64,000 nt of DNA. It comes from Epithemia pelagica. Lineage: Eukaryota > Bacillariophyta > Bacillariophyceae > Surirellales > Surirellaceae. The notes under the pieces were generated by a model. The model was given only the letters and a program-made list of their open reading frames with translations, ran no database searches and had not been told where the DNA came from. The position numbers and the translations under genes are program-made. The stretch spans positions 2,542,001 to 2,606,000 of the forward strand of contig OX337240.1 in assembly GCA_946965045.2 (NCBI GenBank). The letters are read 5' to 3'. This document shows, one piece after another, positions 1 through 11,580 of the stretch (its first letter is position 1; every line of letters starts with the position of its first letter).

Positions 1-1173
1 AACGTGTACGGCATTCTTTCTACGTACTCATCATGGCGATTCTTTCGTTGGTTGCCCTCCGAGGAGGATGAAATTCGTGCGGACGAATCATTGGAAGAGT
101 CTGAAATCACAAAAAAGCTGGAAAACCTTGGTATGTCTGATAATAAAATTGAGGAGGGCTCGTCGGTCGTAGAAGCGTCGCAATATCGTACGCCCCGTAA
201 GGCAAGGAGCGGCACCTTGGGACCTCGCAACTCTCCTCCGACGTCACCCAAGCCATATTGCGACTGTGATCAAACGGAACAAGACGGAGACGAGGATCAA
301 GAATCTGATGGTGACACTACGACTAAGCGTGGCATACTATATGCATCAGAGGTAATATCAGACGCTCCAAAGGCACTGCGAGTTTTGGCGTGGGTGTTGG
401 GAGAAATGTACCGCTCCCCGAGGCAGTACGTCCCCTCCCATCAACGCGATTTCCTCTATGTTGTCAAGAAAGGGGAGGACGACATCGTAGGGGGCTACGA
501 ACGCGTTCCACACGACGCGGAGTTTTACAAAGGACGCATGCCACGATTGGATGTTGAGAAACTGTATATCTTGGAAGAACTCGGCCACAGGTCGCATGGA
601 AGAGTCTTTCGTGCAATGAGTAAGGGCGGCAATCTCTGCGTGATCAAGTACTTTGTCAAGTCCCAATACGCTCTGAACGAGAATGGCAAACGCGTACAAT
701 TTGATGCAAGAGCTGCAGCACAGAAATCTGTTTCGTATTGGAACGCAGTATACGCCCACAACTGGCTACCAGCGGCAAGATTTGGGACATGGGGTGGGGG
801 CGATGCTATCCTTATGCCTGATTTGGAGAAAATACCAGTGATGGAGGCAGAAGAGCGAGTTGTTGTCATGAACAAGCTGGAAGAGACGATGAAAGAAAGG
901 TTCCACCGGAGGGGCATCTGGCATGATGATCCGGCATGGCGCAATGTTGCACTTGTTCGCAACCAACTTGGTCGCATTACAAAAGTCTGCATGATTGATT
1001 TGGAACCTGCCCGTATGATAGAGAAGGTTGAATCAGACAAGTGGGGGGAGTTTAAGACAATGTGGGGGGAGTTCCAGAAGGTGCTCGACGCAGATTGGGA
1101 CAATTTCAAAGCTACCTTTATCACTCCTCGTCGTGCCATTCCCTACTTTCACCCCCAAATAGATAAGCCCTAA
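1..1173 (+). CDS. CR-type REase/kinase-like protein, copy 1 (partial, 5' end outside window)
   Basis: The frame is open from the first base, so the N-terminus lies left of the window. Up to base 1115 the sequence is nearly identical to 20856-21970, the full-length paralogue. What remains is the linker and the kinase-like domain: a Lys in a VIKY motif, a catalytic-loop-like HDDPAWRN, and a DLE motif in place of the usual DFG. This layout is known for Crinkler-type (CR) proteins of oomycetes and other eukaryotes, which act inside cells and often in nuclei. The C-terminus differs from copy 2 because a 278-bp segment replaces the sequence after base 1115 and gives a different last 17 residues or so. 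Kinase activity is inferred from motifs only. Confidence 0.75.
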   Translation, partial: NVYGILSTYSSWRFFRWLPSEEDEIRADESLEESEITKKLENLGMSDNKIEEGSSVVEASQYRTPRKARSGTLGPRNSPPTSPKPYCDCDQTEQDGDEDQESDGDTTTKRGILYASEVISDAPKALRVLAWVLGEMYRSPRQYVPSHQRDFLYVVKKGEDDIVGGYERVPHDAEFYKGRMPRLDVEKLYILEELGHRSHGRVFRAMSKGGNLCVIKYFVKSQYALNENGKRVQFDARAAAQKSVSYWNAVYAHNWLPAARFGTWGGGDAILMPDLEKIPVMEAEERVVVMNKLEETMKERFHRRGIWHDDPAWRNVALVRNQLGRITKVCMIDLEPARMIEKVESDKWGEFKTMWGEFQKVLDADWDNFKATFITPRRAIPYFHPQIDKP

Positions 1174-1393
1174 AAACTACTGTACTTGGATTTTTATTTT
1201 AGTGTAAGAATGTAGAATAGCCCAAAACGGAAAAGTAGCACCCACAGAAAAGTAGCACCCACAGAAACGGAACGCGCCAAAAACGGAAACAGTCGAAAAC
1301 GGACAGAAACGGACAGTCAACCAGCAACAGACCAACAGACATAGGGGCAACATGACAAAAGGCGGAGACAACGGACAGAGACAGTTACGTAAA
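1116..1393. repeat. 278-bp segment present only in copy 1 of the CR duplication
   Basis: Copy 1 carries this stretch between homologous bases 1115 and 1394, where copy 2 (21970/21973) has only two bases. It is purine-rich and contains a 17-bp tandem motif (aaaagtagcacccacag, twice near 1230-1264) and several acggac/cggaaa repeats. I found no coding sequence and no clear inverted repeats or target duplication. It may be a small transposon remnant or filler DNA at a repair junction. Confidence 0.5.
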
Positions 1394-1395
1394 TA

Positions 1396-2831
1396 TTGAC
1401 AGGAAGCTCAAACTCTTCACGTGATTCGAGCACCACGGACCAATACTGTTGCGCCTTGAGATTGCACCAGATGAGTCTCGATCTTTTACCTCTACTTCTT
1501 CAAAAGTACAGGCAGAAAAATCCCTATAGGCGCGTTCTCACTGCATCCTTCTTGAAGGAACGAAAAGTGATGGAGGTCAAGGTGTGGTATTCTCTGAAGG
1601 AAATTAAGGACAGAGATGCTTCCCTTCCCCACTTTATACATCACGGAAAGGATATTCCGTTCCAGCTATGCGAACTCTACCTCTACGACGGACCTCCTGA
1701 CATGGTTCCCATGGGGAACACCCGAATGGTTGCCTTCTCTTACCACAACTCGGGTTGGTTTGAAACGATGAGGAAGGGCCAGCATCGCGTGCGACTCTAC
1801 ATGCCCATGTCGACTCCTCTGTCTGAACTCAAGGAAGCCGTTTATGTGCTTGGTCTAGAAGTGTCCCCAGAACAATTGCTTGGAAGGATTGAACTCTTCG
1901 GGGGCACTGGAGGGCAAGGAAGCCATCGATGCCACTTTGGGCAAGATAGAATCGTTGGATTACGTGTCAAGGTGCTTCGAGGGAAAGGTGGACTTGGAGA
2001 ATGTCGTCCATCGCCTAATGCACTACGTCAGGGACGATGCCGACTGGAGGGATAAAAAAATTGAAACCGGCTTCCAAGATGGTCGCTTCGATGATACACA
2101 ATAAGCTCACCCAGAGTCTCGACTCTGAGCGGCAAAAGCTGGACGGAGCGGGCAAGGCTGGTCCGTTTCTCGCCTGGCTCTTTGAGGAGTTTGCGCACGA
2201 GATTTTTCTGAAGGGACGGGAGTTTTGCTTAAGGCCTCTGATGGAAGGAGTATCGCCAGCCACGCTAGTCATTGAGGCGGCAACGGGCCACTACAAGCGC
2301 TTCAAATTGGAGGAGCCCCTCGAGGAAATGCTGGTGAATGCGTATAACATACCCGACGCGCCGAACCTACAGTCGATTGATTCGTACTATGAAAACGAAT
2401 CTGGGATATGGATGTTTCAGATGACGAGGTTCTTCAATCACGAAGAAGACCTTGACGTCATTGTAGACTTGCTGAAGTCTTTGGGACATCTGGGAAAAGT
2501 AAAGTCGAACCCGTCTTTCGCGAAGCTTGTTTTCGTCATGCCAGCCAAAGTGGAAAGCACGTTCATGAAGCAGAAGATATCAAACGATCTGATCTTTGAG
2601 GGCAAGACAAGTGTGGATGCGATAATGACTGCTGATTGCTCTGAAATCAATGGGATTGAAGAAGGGAGGAAGAAGATTTTGAACGATAACGGAATCTTCA
2701 CTATTCAGCAGTTGCTGGACTCCCACAAGAAAAAGCCAATGACACTCGTGAAAACCTACATCGAAAGTTCCTCAAAAAGCTGGACACTTTTCAGGATGCA
2801 AAGAGATATCAGAAGATACCTCAATACGTGA
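1396..2831 (+). pseudogene. CR/RHS-type gene, frameshifted (copy 1)
   Basis: The reading moves through three frames: 1396 to about 1900 in frame 1, about 1900-2050 in frame 2, then 2050-2831 in frame 3. The switches fall at a G5 run (about 1900) and an A7 run (about 2055). The first part has no family I recognise. The last roughly 260 residues look like the RHS-type REase fold of CR proteins: a GPFLAWLFEEF segment, then an IDSYY acidic residue followed by FQMT, the usual D...QxT arrangement. The same two frame changes are seen in copy 2, so decay came before the duplication. Introns could explain the shifts, but no GT-AG pair fits either run. Confidence 0.6.
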
Positions 2832-3165
2832 TTGGGATAGACTACAGCTTGGAACACGATGAGTCAACAAAGGGTTGAGCAATAGTACAGTGCATTATTT
2901 AAAGAAAGTCACAGGGTGTGTAATGACAAGCATCGCAACAAGTAGGAGGTCGATGGGAAACTATCGTCATCAAAACCACCGTGTTCTAGGCAATTATGCT
3001 TTCGCTGAGGCGTCACAGCATGTCTAGTTTCGGAAATTGTGAACTTTGCACAAGGCGATGTTATGATGTTCGGTGCTTATTTGGTGTTACCAAAGTGGAC
3101 ACGATTAAAGCCTTTGTGCTCGAATGACGGGACAATGCGTGTGGTTCACAGAGTTGACGCGGCTA
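2832..3165. other. Intergenic, no gene seen
   Basis: Short spacer between the CR pseudogene and the JmjC remnant. A small open frame at 3039-3227 has no recognisable features. I see no RNA gene or transposon end. Confidence 0.5.
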
Positions 3166-4130
3166 CTACGGATCTACCGGTAGTGGTGGGTCCACCTTCT
3201 TTTCCTCCTTGGCGCCAGGATCCGTAGGATCCGTTTCCGGCGACGCGTCCACCACCACCAATTCGGGTCCATGTTTTGCCACGGCCTGGCGCAAGGCAGT
3301 CGCCAAGGCGGGAGACGCTTTCCTGCACGGCTTGCCAAAATCGAGTCCAATTGGGAAAGGGCGTGGCATAATTTTCCGTCAAGAAGGCCACGGACGACGG
3401 TTGCAAATTGAGGACACTGTGTGGCCAACCGGTCGGTACATGGACGGTTTCGCCGGGTTGTTGCCAAACGTGCACAGCCACGTCCCCATATAGTACTCCA
3501 TGGCTCTCGTTGGTAATGACCTTCTTGCGCAAACCACACAAGGCCGATGGAATTTGTGGCAATTGCATGCCAATGAGAGCGCGGTCCACCGTGGGAGGAA
3601 ACACAAGGCCCATCGTTTGGCGCCTTGTATTAGTAACGTGACCCAGGCACGAGTACCGACGGGATCGACGTGCAAGCCCGTACCGGAACGTTCTCCGCCC
3701 ATGAAAATCCAACGATTGGGAGGACGCGAGACGGTGGCGGAGGACGACGCGGTGGTGGACGCTTCGTCGTCCGTTTCTGGTTCGCTGCTGTCGTCGTCGT
3801 CCTCGTCCTCCTCGTCATGATCTTCTTCTTCTTCCAACAAGGCCAACAAATCTTGGGACCAATCACATCCCCATCTGTCCATGGGAGCACTACTACTGGT
3901 TCGTCGTCGTCCATTTCATTGTTGCTGCTGTCAGCTGTATGATTGTCGTCGTCTTGATGATACACGTCGACGAGTTCGGGCCGTTCGGCCATTTGGACTT
4001 GCGCCAACTGTCAAACCGTTCTTCCGCCGACGACAACAAGACGACAGTTCGACCCAGATGGCGGAGCCGGAAGTCGTGGAGACGCGACTCCATTACGACT
4101 AGTAGTAGTTGTAATAGATACCATGGGATT
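3166..4130 (-). pseudogene. JmjC (JMJD6-like) oxygenase pseudogene
   Basis: Read on the minus strand, pieces of a JmjC domain occur in order but in different frames. They are an N-terminal LRHLGRTVVL segment, an acidic linker, the Fe-binding segment [14 protein letters not shown] (HxD) with QGAKRW, and then, one base out of frame near 3612, FPP and the distal iron-ligand segment [13 protein letters not shown] further frame change near 3300 precedes the C-terminus. JmjC proteins of this type are Fe(II)/2-oxoglutarate hydroxylases or demethylases. Three or four frameshifts in one kilobase make a working gene unlikely. Several short plus-strand frames over this region are shadows. Confidence 0.65.
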
Positions 4131-5534
4131 CTTGGCTGGTTGTGTAGTAGTAGTGGCAGGGAACGAAAAAAATGGACACCACCGGTCCAAATGTTCACCG
4201 ACAGTGGAAGGAGCAGTGCCCATTCGGCAGCAGCCTCCGTCTTGACGGGTCTGGAGGACCGAGCCGTTGGTTGGTGGACAGGCTCGATTCCAGTATCCCA
4301 CACACCAAAAACTGCCTCCCAGCAGCAATGGCAGCAGTTCCGCCATGTCCATCCTCCATGCCGACTGGAAATGGTGGTGGGAATCATTGGCCCGGCACTA
4401 CTACGTGCCCCTTGCGAGTGCCAGAGCGGTGTGGGTGTTGCCGGTTGGCCATTGTTGTGGTTTGGGTCGCAGTTGTTGTGGTTTGGGTGGGTGAGTGGGT
4501 GGTTGGTTGAGACTTTATATCGTAGTGTCTCAATGGTCCTGCAACTTGTCGGGCCGTCGTCATCATGCTATCCAGTCGTCTTGGTTGCTGGATGCAACCA
4601 GGGGGAATCGCATGACTGGGGGCCGTTGTACGTACAGTCTTGTTCCTGAAGCAACATCATCATCACCCATTTCTCTACCACAGCCGAGTGTCGGTTCCCA
4701 AACGCGAGGCTTGTTCCAATCCTGTACAGTCCCGATCCAAGACTCCAGCCATGGGAGGCATGGTTCTGGCAGACATTTTTGGATCCACAAGGGTCTCTCT
4801 TGTGGTCGTGTAGAGTTGTTGTGCTTCTTGTGGGTCGTTTCGAATAAGGTCTACCAGCAATAATACGATGGTGGCGAGATTTCTGGCCATCACGACGGGT
4901 GCTGCTTACAGAAATGTCGTTTGTTGATCTGGTGAGGAGGAGGAGGACAAGGACGGCGGCGCATGATCTGACATCACCATCCCACAACCGCAGAAACGAC
5001 CTGTTGTGGATCGATCAATTCCAAGGTCGTCGAGGTGAACAGAGAACACCATGAAAGAGAGGAATCTTTGTACTTTTGTTTGTGTTTCTTGAACAACATA
5101 ATTGCATGATGTCACGGCAACAGATACTGAGCGGCGTGTCATGTAGTCTATGTGCGATTGCCTCGCGTTCGTCCGTCGGTCCCTCCATGGCCAGGGGCGG
5201 TCCGATGCATGCCCTGGTGGCGAGAGCAGCGATTTTTTTGGTCGGCACAGTTGCGGGAATACACGCACAGAACACTGTCGGTCACATATGATATAAAAAA
5301 GATTCACAAGGGTATCTTTTTTGGCGTGTGTTGCTCTCCAGCCCATTGAATAGAGATCTATCCCTCTCGTTCGACATGTCTGTATCATTCAATTTTTGTT
5401 TGTGGTTGCTGTCTGGAACAAAGAGACACACTGGTGGTACTCCAGACGCCTAGTGAAAAGATTCCCCAGGAAGAAGACCAATCCAACGATTGTTTGTACA
5501 AACGAGTGTTTGAAAGAAGAAGAGCAAAATCATA
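4131..5534. other. Intergenic with GT-rich low-complexity tract
   Basis: About 1.4 kb without a convincing gene. A GGTTGTGG/GTGG-rich tract runs from about 4436 to 4513. Many short frames exist on both strands but none shows domain-like composition. The last part should hold the promoter and 5' leader of the membrane-protein gene at 5535. Confidence 0.45.
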
Positions 5535-8500
5535 ATGGTCTTGACTCATGAAATTGTGGATGGTGTGGAAGCTAAATTAAGCATTCATGGTGTCTTGGAA
5601 AAGACCAAGTACACCTTGTTTTATTCCATGGTGGGCGTGGTGTGCCTCACCATTTTGATATCCTACGGCAGTGTGGCCTTGGTCTTGGAAACGATTGCTC
5701 GCAACAATCCCAATTGGAATACCTGGCAACGCTTTGACACATCCAATAATGCCTTTCGAAGGCCTTCCACAGCCATTTATGTACAGGACATGGTGTCCCA
5801 GAACATTCCCTTTGCGCAACGGTGGTTTCAAGATTATGTTCGGACTACAACTACTAGCTCCTTGCAAAATGATGATAGTGCCCTCTTAGTCAAGGTGCCC
5901 TGGGATCGTCCCACAACAAATTCTGTCACCAAGCACCAGGAGGGTCCTTTCGAGCAGGAAGGCGAGGTGTCGGAATCCACCTGTTTGGTCAATTTCCTCT
6001 CCTTGGTGCAAGCAGTGTTGGTGCAAGAACCAGACCCAGCAGACACCAGCATCAACCATACTACCAGCACGATCATGACAAATCCAGAGTACGTTGAGTT
6101 GGTATTGGAGCACATGGGGTTGTGGTACAGCATTCCCATTCGTCGCGCCTTGTCGGCCTACTTGAACGAACCCCAACCCTTGGAACACTGGTTTCTGTTT
6201 CCTAGTGGCAGTATCATTGCCAACAATCCCCTCTTGGATTGTTGGATGGGCATTGTGGGGTTGCCCGAATTGGCCTGTGCGTTACAAGAAAGCACCCATG
6301 AGTGGGAAGTTTTGCGCCAAGCTGCTGCTGCTTTTTCGGATGCATCGTCCTCTTCACCTCTGCGTGAATATATTCTCTATGTGGTTCATGTGGCGGTGGT
6401 GCTGGAAACCTTGATTGCCGGTGACAATAAGGCTAAAGTCGCTGCTGGCTTGGTCCAGAATGTAGATACATTGGAAGAAATATTTTCCATTTTGCAACAG
6501 GATCAATGGAGTGCCCTTCAAAAACAACAGCAGCAGCAGCAACAGTCCTCTACCAAACCGTCCAACTACCACCCAACCACGGTCCAACAAGATTTCCATC
6601 GCTATGGAAGAATGTTTCAAACCATGATTCAAGAATCCGTAGGACCAACCATGTCGTCGACATCGACCTTGTTCACCATGAATATACTACAAACCATGCA
6701 ACAACAAGTCGCATTGGGCCATGTGGACCAAGCCCGCGTCGGATTGACCTTGGCCACGACTCGAAGCAATTCTACAACAACAATGGGTTTTTCTCGTCGT
6801 TCCACCGAATGGACCAATGGGTACACCACATGGAGTGTCGTCCATGCCATTGCCACTCAACCCTTGTATCATCTCGTCCAATTCCTCATCCCATCCGTCA
6901 CGTGTTCAGCTTCTTTGGCAGCAGCGTCGTCGGAATGGCTCGATCGTCACATTGTGGTTGCCGCCTTGGCCCATATGATTGTCCCCACTATGAATTCATC
7001 CCTCGCGATACTGGGAAATTTCAGCCAACCCCTTCAGCAGTACATACTGGAAGAGGAATATAATTTGCCCGAGAGTCGATGGTCCGAGGCACAACTTTTG
7101 GGAGCGCTCAATACCGAAACGATTCAGTTGTCAAGTCCATCCAAGAGCACTGTAGAAGAACGTTTGTATGACTGGTGCGGTGAAAGATGTCATTACCGAA
7201 ACAGTGGTGGGCCATGGAGATTTACCAAAGATTCCATTCCTTTCTTGACCAATTTGTCCGATGAGCAATTTCGATTGTACTATTCCATGTTTTTGTGGGT
7301 CACTGGTGTTTTGACGGGCCTAGGATCCAAAGTCTTTGTCTGCCTCTTGTATCTGCGTACGTGGACGGCCGACCGTGAAATGTGGTGGCGGTACGTCCAA
7401 TTAATCTTTCCTCTCTTGGTCACAACTGGCTTGGCCATGGCTGCCCAGCGGGATTTTTTGTCACTTCTGTTTATGGTGGTTGGCTTGTGGAAGTTTGGCT
7501 TTCCCGAGGTCATTATGTATCTCTACGTCGGCTTTTTGGATGTCAAGGCGCCTCGATTACTGCGAGTTGCAGACGTTTTAAATGGTCTAGGAACCATTAT
7601 TCATCACAGTATTACTGTATGGTTTGCCGCCATGCAGCTGGGAGGCGTGTTTGTGCCGGACCGCTATGTCATTGCCTGTACCACTGTACCCTTGATGCAA
7701 CATTGGTTTGTTTTGCTGGCCTACGCCAATCCCAATCTTTACAGTACCATTGAACTCATCTTGGAAGTCTACTTTGAATGGATTGCTTTCTCGTACATGG
7801 GACATTACTACTATGCACAGGGACTTGCGGGCGCCATGGCACCGGCCACCATGGTCTTGGCCCATTGGTTTTATTTGGCGGCCGCCACGATTGAACTCTT
7901 GGCTCCTTCTATGGAAGATGAAGACGACGATGACGATGCGATTTCCGTCAGTACCAACAATACACCCTTCCGCAATATGCATACACGAGGCGTTCAAGTA
8001 TTTGCCCGTCGCAACTCGAGCGATCTCGAGTTTCGGCCGCCCTCCAAAATGGAAATTCGCCGCAGCACGTCTATAACAGCAAACGAAACGGACGTTAGTG
8101 GAACAGTGGACCTATGGGGAGGACTCAGCAGCAGAGAGTTGTATCAAGACAGCACATCGTTTTTGCGAGGAGGATCCATCAATGATGATGATGGCTTTGA
8201 CAATGGTCCCGACCATGCAAAGCTCGGCACCAGTCCGATGCGTCGTCGCCACACTTTCCCGAGCTCGGGATTGATGGACCAGGAAATGAGGTCCTTGTCA
8301 CTTTTTAGCAGCAAGCACAACGAGGAATCAAAACAACCAACAATCCCTCTGTCTCGTCCCGGGAAAAGTATCCTGGTAAGGAAAAATGATGATAACCCCA
8401 GTGTTGTAGGAAATGGTGAGATGAAGAACATTCCAGCGGGGGTCCATGTCCTGGATAGTCCCACGACAGGTTGGACTAGCAGCCACGACAATCTCCTCAC

Positions 8501-8783
8501 CCCAAATACTCGCAATAAAGGAGACCAGGAGGACGAAACTGTAAACCGTGCCGTGGAGAATAGTCCCTCTTCGCCTTTTCCGGGTATTGAGCAAAGCAAC
8601 CGTCAACATGATAACACAAATACAGAGCTTCTCGCCACCACCCAGACGAGTAGTCCCGATCAGGAGGTTGTGAGCAAAATCAACAGTCCATTCCAAGTAC
8701 TCAAAGAGCGCAATGAATATACCACCAGGAACCAGAACAAGGACTCACCCGCTACAACTTTGGAGAGGCGTTCCTTATTCTAA
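5535..8783 (+). CDS. Large polytopic membrane protein of unknown family
   Basis: A 1082-residue uninterrupted frame. One hydrophobic segment lies at residues 29-54, followed by a long hydrophilic, N-glycosylation-rich loop with a Gln tract (about residues 330-340). A cluster of about six to seven membrane segments follows at roughly residues 580-790. Residues after 795 form a disordered tail that starts with an acidic run (EDEDDDDD) and continues Ser/Asn-rich to the end. His-containing segments (IIHHS, MQHWF) lie in or next to the membrane cluster, but I cannot tie them to a hydroxylase family. The 3' part from base 7827 on is duplicated at 35094. The full-length copy is here, so this is the likely original. 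Function unknown. Confidence 0.8.
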   Translation: MVLTHEIVDGVEAKLSIHGVLEKTKYTLFYSMVGVVCLTILISYGSVALVLETIARNNPNWNTWQRFDTSNNAFRRPSTAIYVQDMVSQNIPFAQRWFQDYVRTTTTSSLQNDDSALLVKVPWDRPTTNSVTKHQEGPFEQEGEVSESTCLVNFLSLVQAVLVQEPDPADTSINHTTSTIMTNPEYVELVLEHMGLWYSIPIRRALSAYLNEPQPLEHWFLFPSGSIIANNPLLDCWMGIVGLPELACALQESTHEWEVLRQAAAAFSDASSSSPLREYILYVVHVAVVLETLIAGDNKAKVAAGLVQNVDTLEEIFSILQQDQWSALQKQQQQQQQSSTKPSNYHPTTVQQDFHRYGRMFQTMIQESVGPTMSSTSTLFTMNILQTMQQQVALGHVDQARVGLTLATTRSNSTTTMGFSRRSTEWTNGYTTWSVVHAIATQPLYHLVQFLIPSVTCSASLAAASSEWLDRHIVVAALAHMIVPTMNSSLAILGNFSQPLQQYILEEEYNLPESRWSEAQLLGALNTETIQLSSPSKSTVEERLYDWCGERCHYRNSGGPWRFTKDSIPFLTNLSDEQFRLYYSMFLWVTGVLTGLGSKVFVCLLYLRTWTADREMWWRYVQLIFPLLVTTGLAMAAQRDFLSLLFMVVGLWKFGFPEVIMYLYVGFLDVKAPRLLRVADVLNGLGTIIHHSITVWFAAMQLGGVFVPDRYVIACTTVPLMQHWFVLLAYANPNLYSTIELILEVYFEWIAFSYMGHYYYAQGLAGAMAPATMVLAHWFYLAAATIELLAPSMEDEDDDDDAISVSTNNTPFRNMHTRGVQVFARRNSSDLEFRPPSKMEIRRSTSITANETDVSGTVDLWGGLSSRELYQDSTSFLRGGSINDDDGFDNGPDHAKLGTSPMRRRHTFPSSGLMDQEMRSLSLFSSKHNEESKQPTIPLSRPGKSILVRKNDDNPSVVGNGEMKNIPAGVHVLDSPTTGWTSSHDNLLTPNTRNKGDQEDETVNRAVENSPSSPFPGIEQSNRQHDNTNTELLATTQTSSPDQEVVSKINSPFQVLKERNEYTTRNQNKDSPATTLERRSLF

Positions 8784-9712
8784 TGGGCTTTGGAACAAGC
8801 GACACCTCAAAAGAGGCGCTGATTGGGCCTGACTGTCGTGGATGAACAGAATGGGGATCCTCAAGGATGTCACAATAACATGTTTTCTCCCAAATAACAA
8901 CCCACGGAAGCGTAGTGACCAACGAATGGCTAGTATCCCTAATCTTGCCACGCAGACCACCGGCGATTCAGCGAAATTTTGACTCCCACCATTGCAACCA
9001 ATCAACAACCGGAGCAGATCCGATTACCATGGTCACAATAACATGTTTTCTCCCGAATATCAATTGATCTGTTCCCATGGGAACCGAATAACCAACCAGA
9101 TGCGAACACGCACGTTTTTCTCCGATCAACCAACGTCTATTTGGCATGACAGTGAGACCCATGTCGTGGTTGGACTCGCACGACCTTCTTCTCTGTTCGA
9201 TAAGGGCAAGCCTCTGTGGTAGTACCATCGACATACGATTGTGATATCCTTGAGACTCGCAGCAGGGACCTCCGGGATTATCGCTGTCCAACCAAAATCG
9301 TCCTCCAGCTCCACGACACACGTTCGAAAACATGGTAACGTGTAGGAAAAGAGTCTGCCTTATGCTGCTCCCACTAGTGGCACTTCGTGGAGCTACAAGT
9401 CTATGGAGCGGGATCAGAAAGTACCATGCTCTACTTCTTCGCTACATCGTCTTTTCAGTTTCAAAACAGATCGTAAAAAGCCCATCAACCAAACAAAATC
9501 ATTCTCAGTTGCTGATGACTCGTTGTTGACCAACCATGTCAAGAGTTTCAATGAAATCTCTGAACCCCGCGGGTTACAAGAATGTTAATTTGAGACAAGA
9601 GCCCCGTCAGTGGTCATAAAAATCCGAAATCCTTCGTCAGTTTGGTGCTCCATCTTCTCATAATTTCCAATCGAGCAAACGATCAAGCAAGCTTCTACCT
9701 TAGTCTACGATC
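8784..9712. other. Intergenic with a short direct repeat
   Basis: Non-coding by appearance. A phrase of about 20 bp (tcacaataacatgttttctc) occurs at about 8870 and again at about 9031, each followed by similar sequence, and both are kept in copy B (about 36135 and 36294). The downstream part holds the promoter of the secreted-protein gene. Short frames at 8968-9588 look like noise. Confidence 0.45.
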
Positions 9713-10739
9713 ATGTTGTCATTCTCTCTTTCATTCCTCTCTGTCTTTGCGTTGACCGTTGTCAACAGTGTCTCTGCCACGGCAGCAACATGGAAGGCTT
9801 ACTCGGTAGCCGCTTGTCATGGTGTTGATTTTAACACCCTTTCCTCCGCGGAACAAGAAAACTTTGCTGCAGCCATACAGACTTCGTTCAACCGAATCCA
9901 CGGACCCAACGAAGTCCTTTGGGACACGAAATGGGACGCTGTGATTCCGGATGCGTTCCCAGGTTATTCTGAGACGCGCTTGGGTTGGCCTGAAGGGTAA
10001 GACTTTCTCGCCACCTCCTGTGCTTACATGACACGAAGAAGCATCATCTTACCCTTGTTGATATTTTTGTTATCTTTCTTGACGATACAGCGGTGGATCA
10101 AATTCCCATCTTGAATGTCACTTATGCCCGGATGACGACGACAACTTTGACGACACCCTTCCCCTTTCTTTTTCACAAACATTCAAGCCGGATCTCGTTG
10201 AATGGGCGGCAGATCTCACCACGGAACTCCAGAGTAGCGGCCTAACTGGTTTGAAGGAGGCCACCGCTTGCTCTGTCAAAATCGACTTTACGCGAGTTGC
10301 AATGGTGGACACGGCTGTTCGTGTGCAGTGCCAGAACGTTGACTGGGGTGTTCTGACGACATCGGAGCAGCAGTTTGCGGCTTCCGAGATACAAAACTCC
10401 TTCCATAACGTCCATTCTGTTGATAAAGACATGATGCGACTCCACGACATGAAGAGTGTTCCGGAAGTTGGAAAAGTCAACTCGTTGATTGACGTATTGA
10501 TTGGTTTTGCGTGGCCTTCGAAATATGGTTATTTTACTGGAAGCTTCTCGGCCGACGTTGATGCCAAGGTAGATGTACCAGCTGCGACCCTACGACGCAC
10601 GAACACCAAAGATGTGATGGCGTTTTATCTTTGGGAAACCGAATTTGAAAAGCTTCTTCACAGGGGACCCTATTCTGCTCTTTCTCATGCCGCCGACTGT
10701 CGCATTGAAATGAAAGTTGTGGACAGCAACATGGATTGA
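9713..10739 (+). CDS. Secreted protein with internal repeat, two exons (copy A)
   Basis: Exon 1 is 9713-9996 and exon 2 is 10091-10739, joined across a 94-bp GT-AG intron to give 310 residues. The start has a clear signal peptide (MLSFSLSFLSVFALTVV). Two related halves follow: a segment CHGVDFNTLSSAEQENF with IQTSFNRIHG in exon 1, and CQNVDWGVLTTSEQQF with IQNSFHNVHS in exon 2. They share C, VD, L, EQ.F and IQ.SF.+H positions, so the protein arose by internal duplication. It ends with another Cys-containing segment. I do not recognise the family. It is probably extracellular or in the secretory pathway. A nearly identical intact paralogue is at 36983-38009. Confidence 0.85.
9997..10090 (+). 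other. Intron of the secreted-protein gene (copy A)
   Basis: The sequence starts gtaaga and ends gatacag. Removing it joins the two frames through a GGC glycine codon. The same intron is kept in copy B (37267-37360). Confidence 0.85.
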
Positions 10740-11121
10740 GAATCGCTGCGGGTTGAGAACATTGGTTCGCAATCTGTTGGAGTCGATTGCAAAGCTCTGT
10801 TCTGGGGTAAGTTCGATTGGATTGGGGATTGGATAGGTTAGCAATAGGAGATCAGAAGCGTTAATATAGTAGACTCCTAGCATGATAAAAGAGGTTCTCT
10901 GTTGCGTTTCTAAATATGTTCATAAACGGGAGGCTAGTCAACCCTACCTAGTACCTTCTCGTTTTCGCTGTGAAAGTCATGTCCAAGTTCCGCTGGTCGC
11001 TAGAGCACAAGTACTTTTTCTCATTTGGATGTGGCAAAAATTAAGAAGGGCACGACAACGACACCATCTTTCAAGTATTTATTAGAAATTCTAACACTAA
11101 AATGTATGTCCAAGATCTTAT
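10740..11121. other. Intergenic, no gene seen
   Basis: Spacer between the convergent secreted-protein gene and the NDUFAF5-like remnant. It should contain their 3' ends. Nothing else is visible. Confidence 0.4.
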
Positions 11122-11129
11122 TCACCATG

Positions 11130-11580
11130 TTGATAAATGTGTTTCCTTCCTACTAGCCAGATGATTGCCCCCACCTCCCCAAGGTACACACGGGATGACC
11201 GTATCTGCGGGGGGAGTACATAAAAATGATGGCGGCCAAAAAGGTATCGCGACCGGTCCGAGTGGGTTTGCGTTGAATGTCGGCACTGTTTTCTCGCATG
11301 CGTTGGAAATATTCCATGAGAATGGCGGCATTGGGAAAGGAGACCTGGAAGGTGTCCACATCAATCGTGGGCAGGGTAAAGCCGGCACGTTGCAAGAGTC
11401 CTCACACCACCTTCGCGTTCCAATTCCGCCATGAGGAGGGCGACGCGGAGTTCCGGTAAGGTGGTACCACCAATCATGGCCCACATGAAACAGCCATCGG
11501 GTTTCAAAACGCGCTGGATTTCCGACAAGACTCCTGGAAGATTGTTGACCCACGGGTGTGAGTGCTGCACTCGCCCACAT
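11130..11580 (-). pseudogene. NDUFAF5-like methyltransferase remnant (copy A)
   Basis: Minus-strand frames hold the C-terminal half of a BioC/NDUFAF5-type SAM-dependent protein: a [20 protein letters not shown] segment, [15 protein letters not shown], then in another frame [20 protein letters not shown] and GRDTFLAAIIF. NDUFAF5 proteins hydroxylate an arginine of a complex I subunit in mitochondria. The N-terminal SAM-binding half is absent. Compared with copy B, about 50 bp that encode the conserved SPHVGPF segment are deleted here, which also shifts the frame. Confidence 0.75.

Noticed and set aside
3939-4863. Several plus-strand frames of 100-240 residues
   Set aside because: They lie over the JmjC pseudogene and GT-rich simple sequence, with no domain-like pattern and no shared frame.
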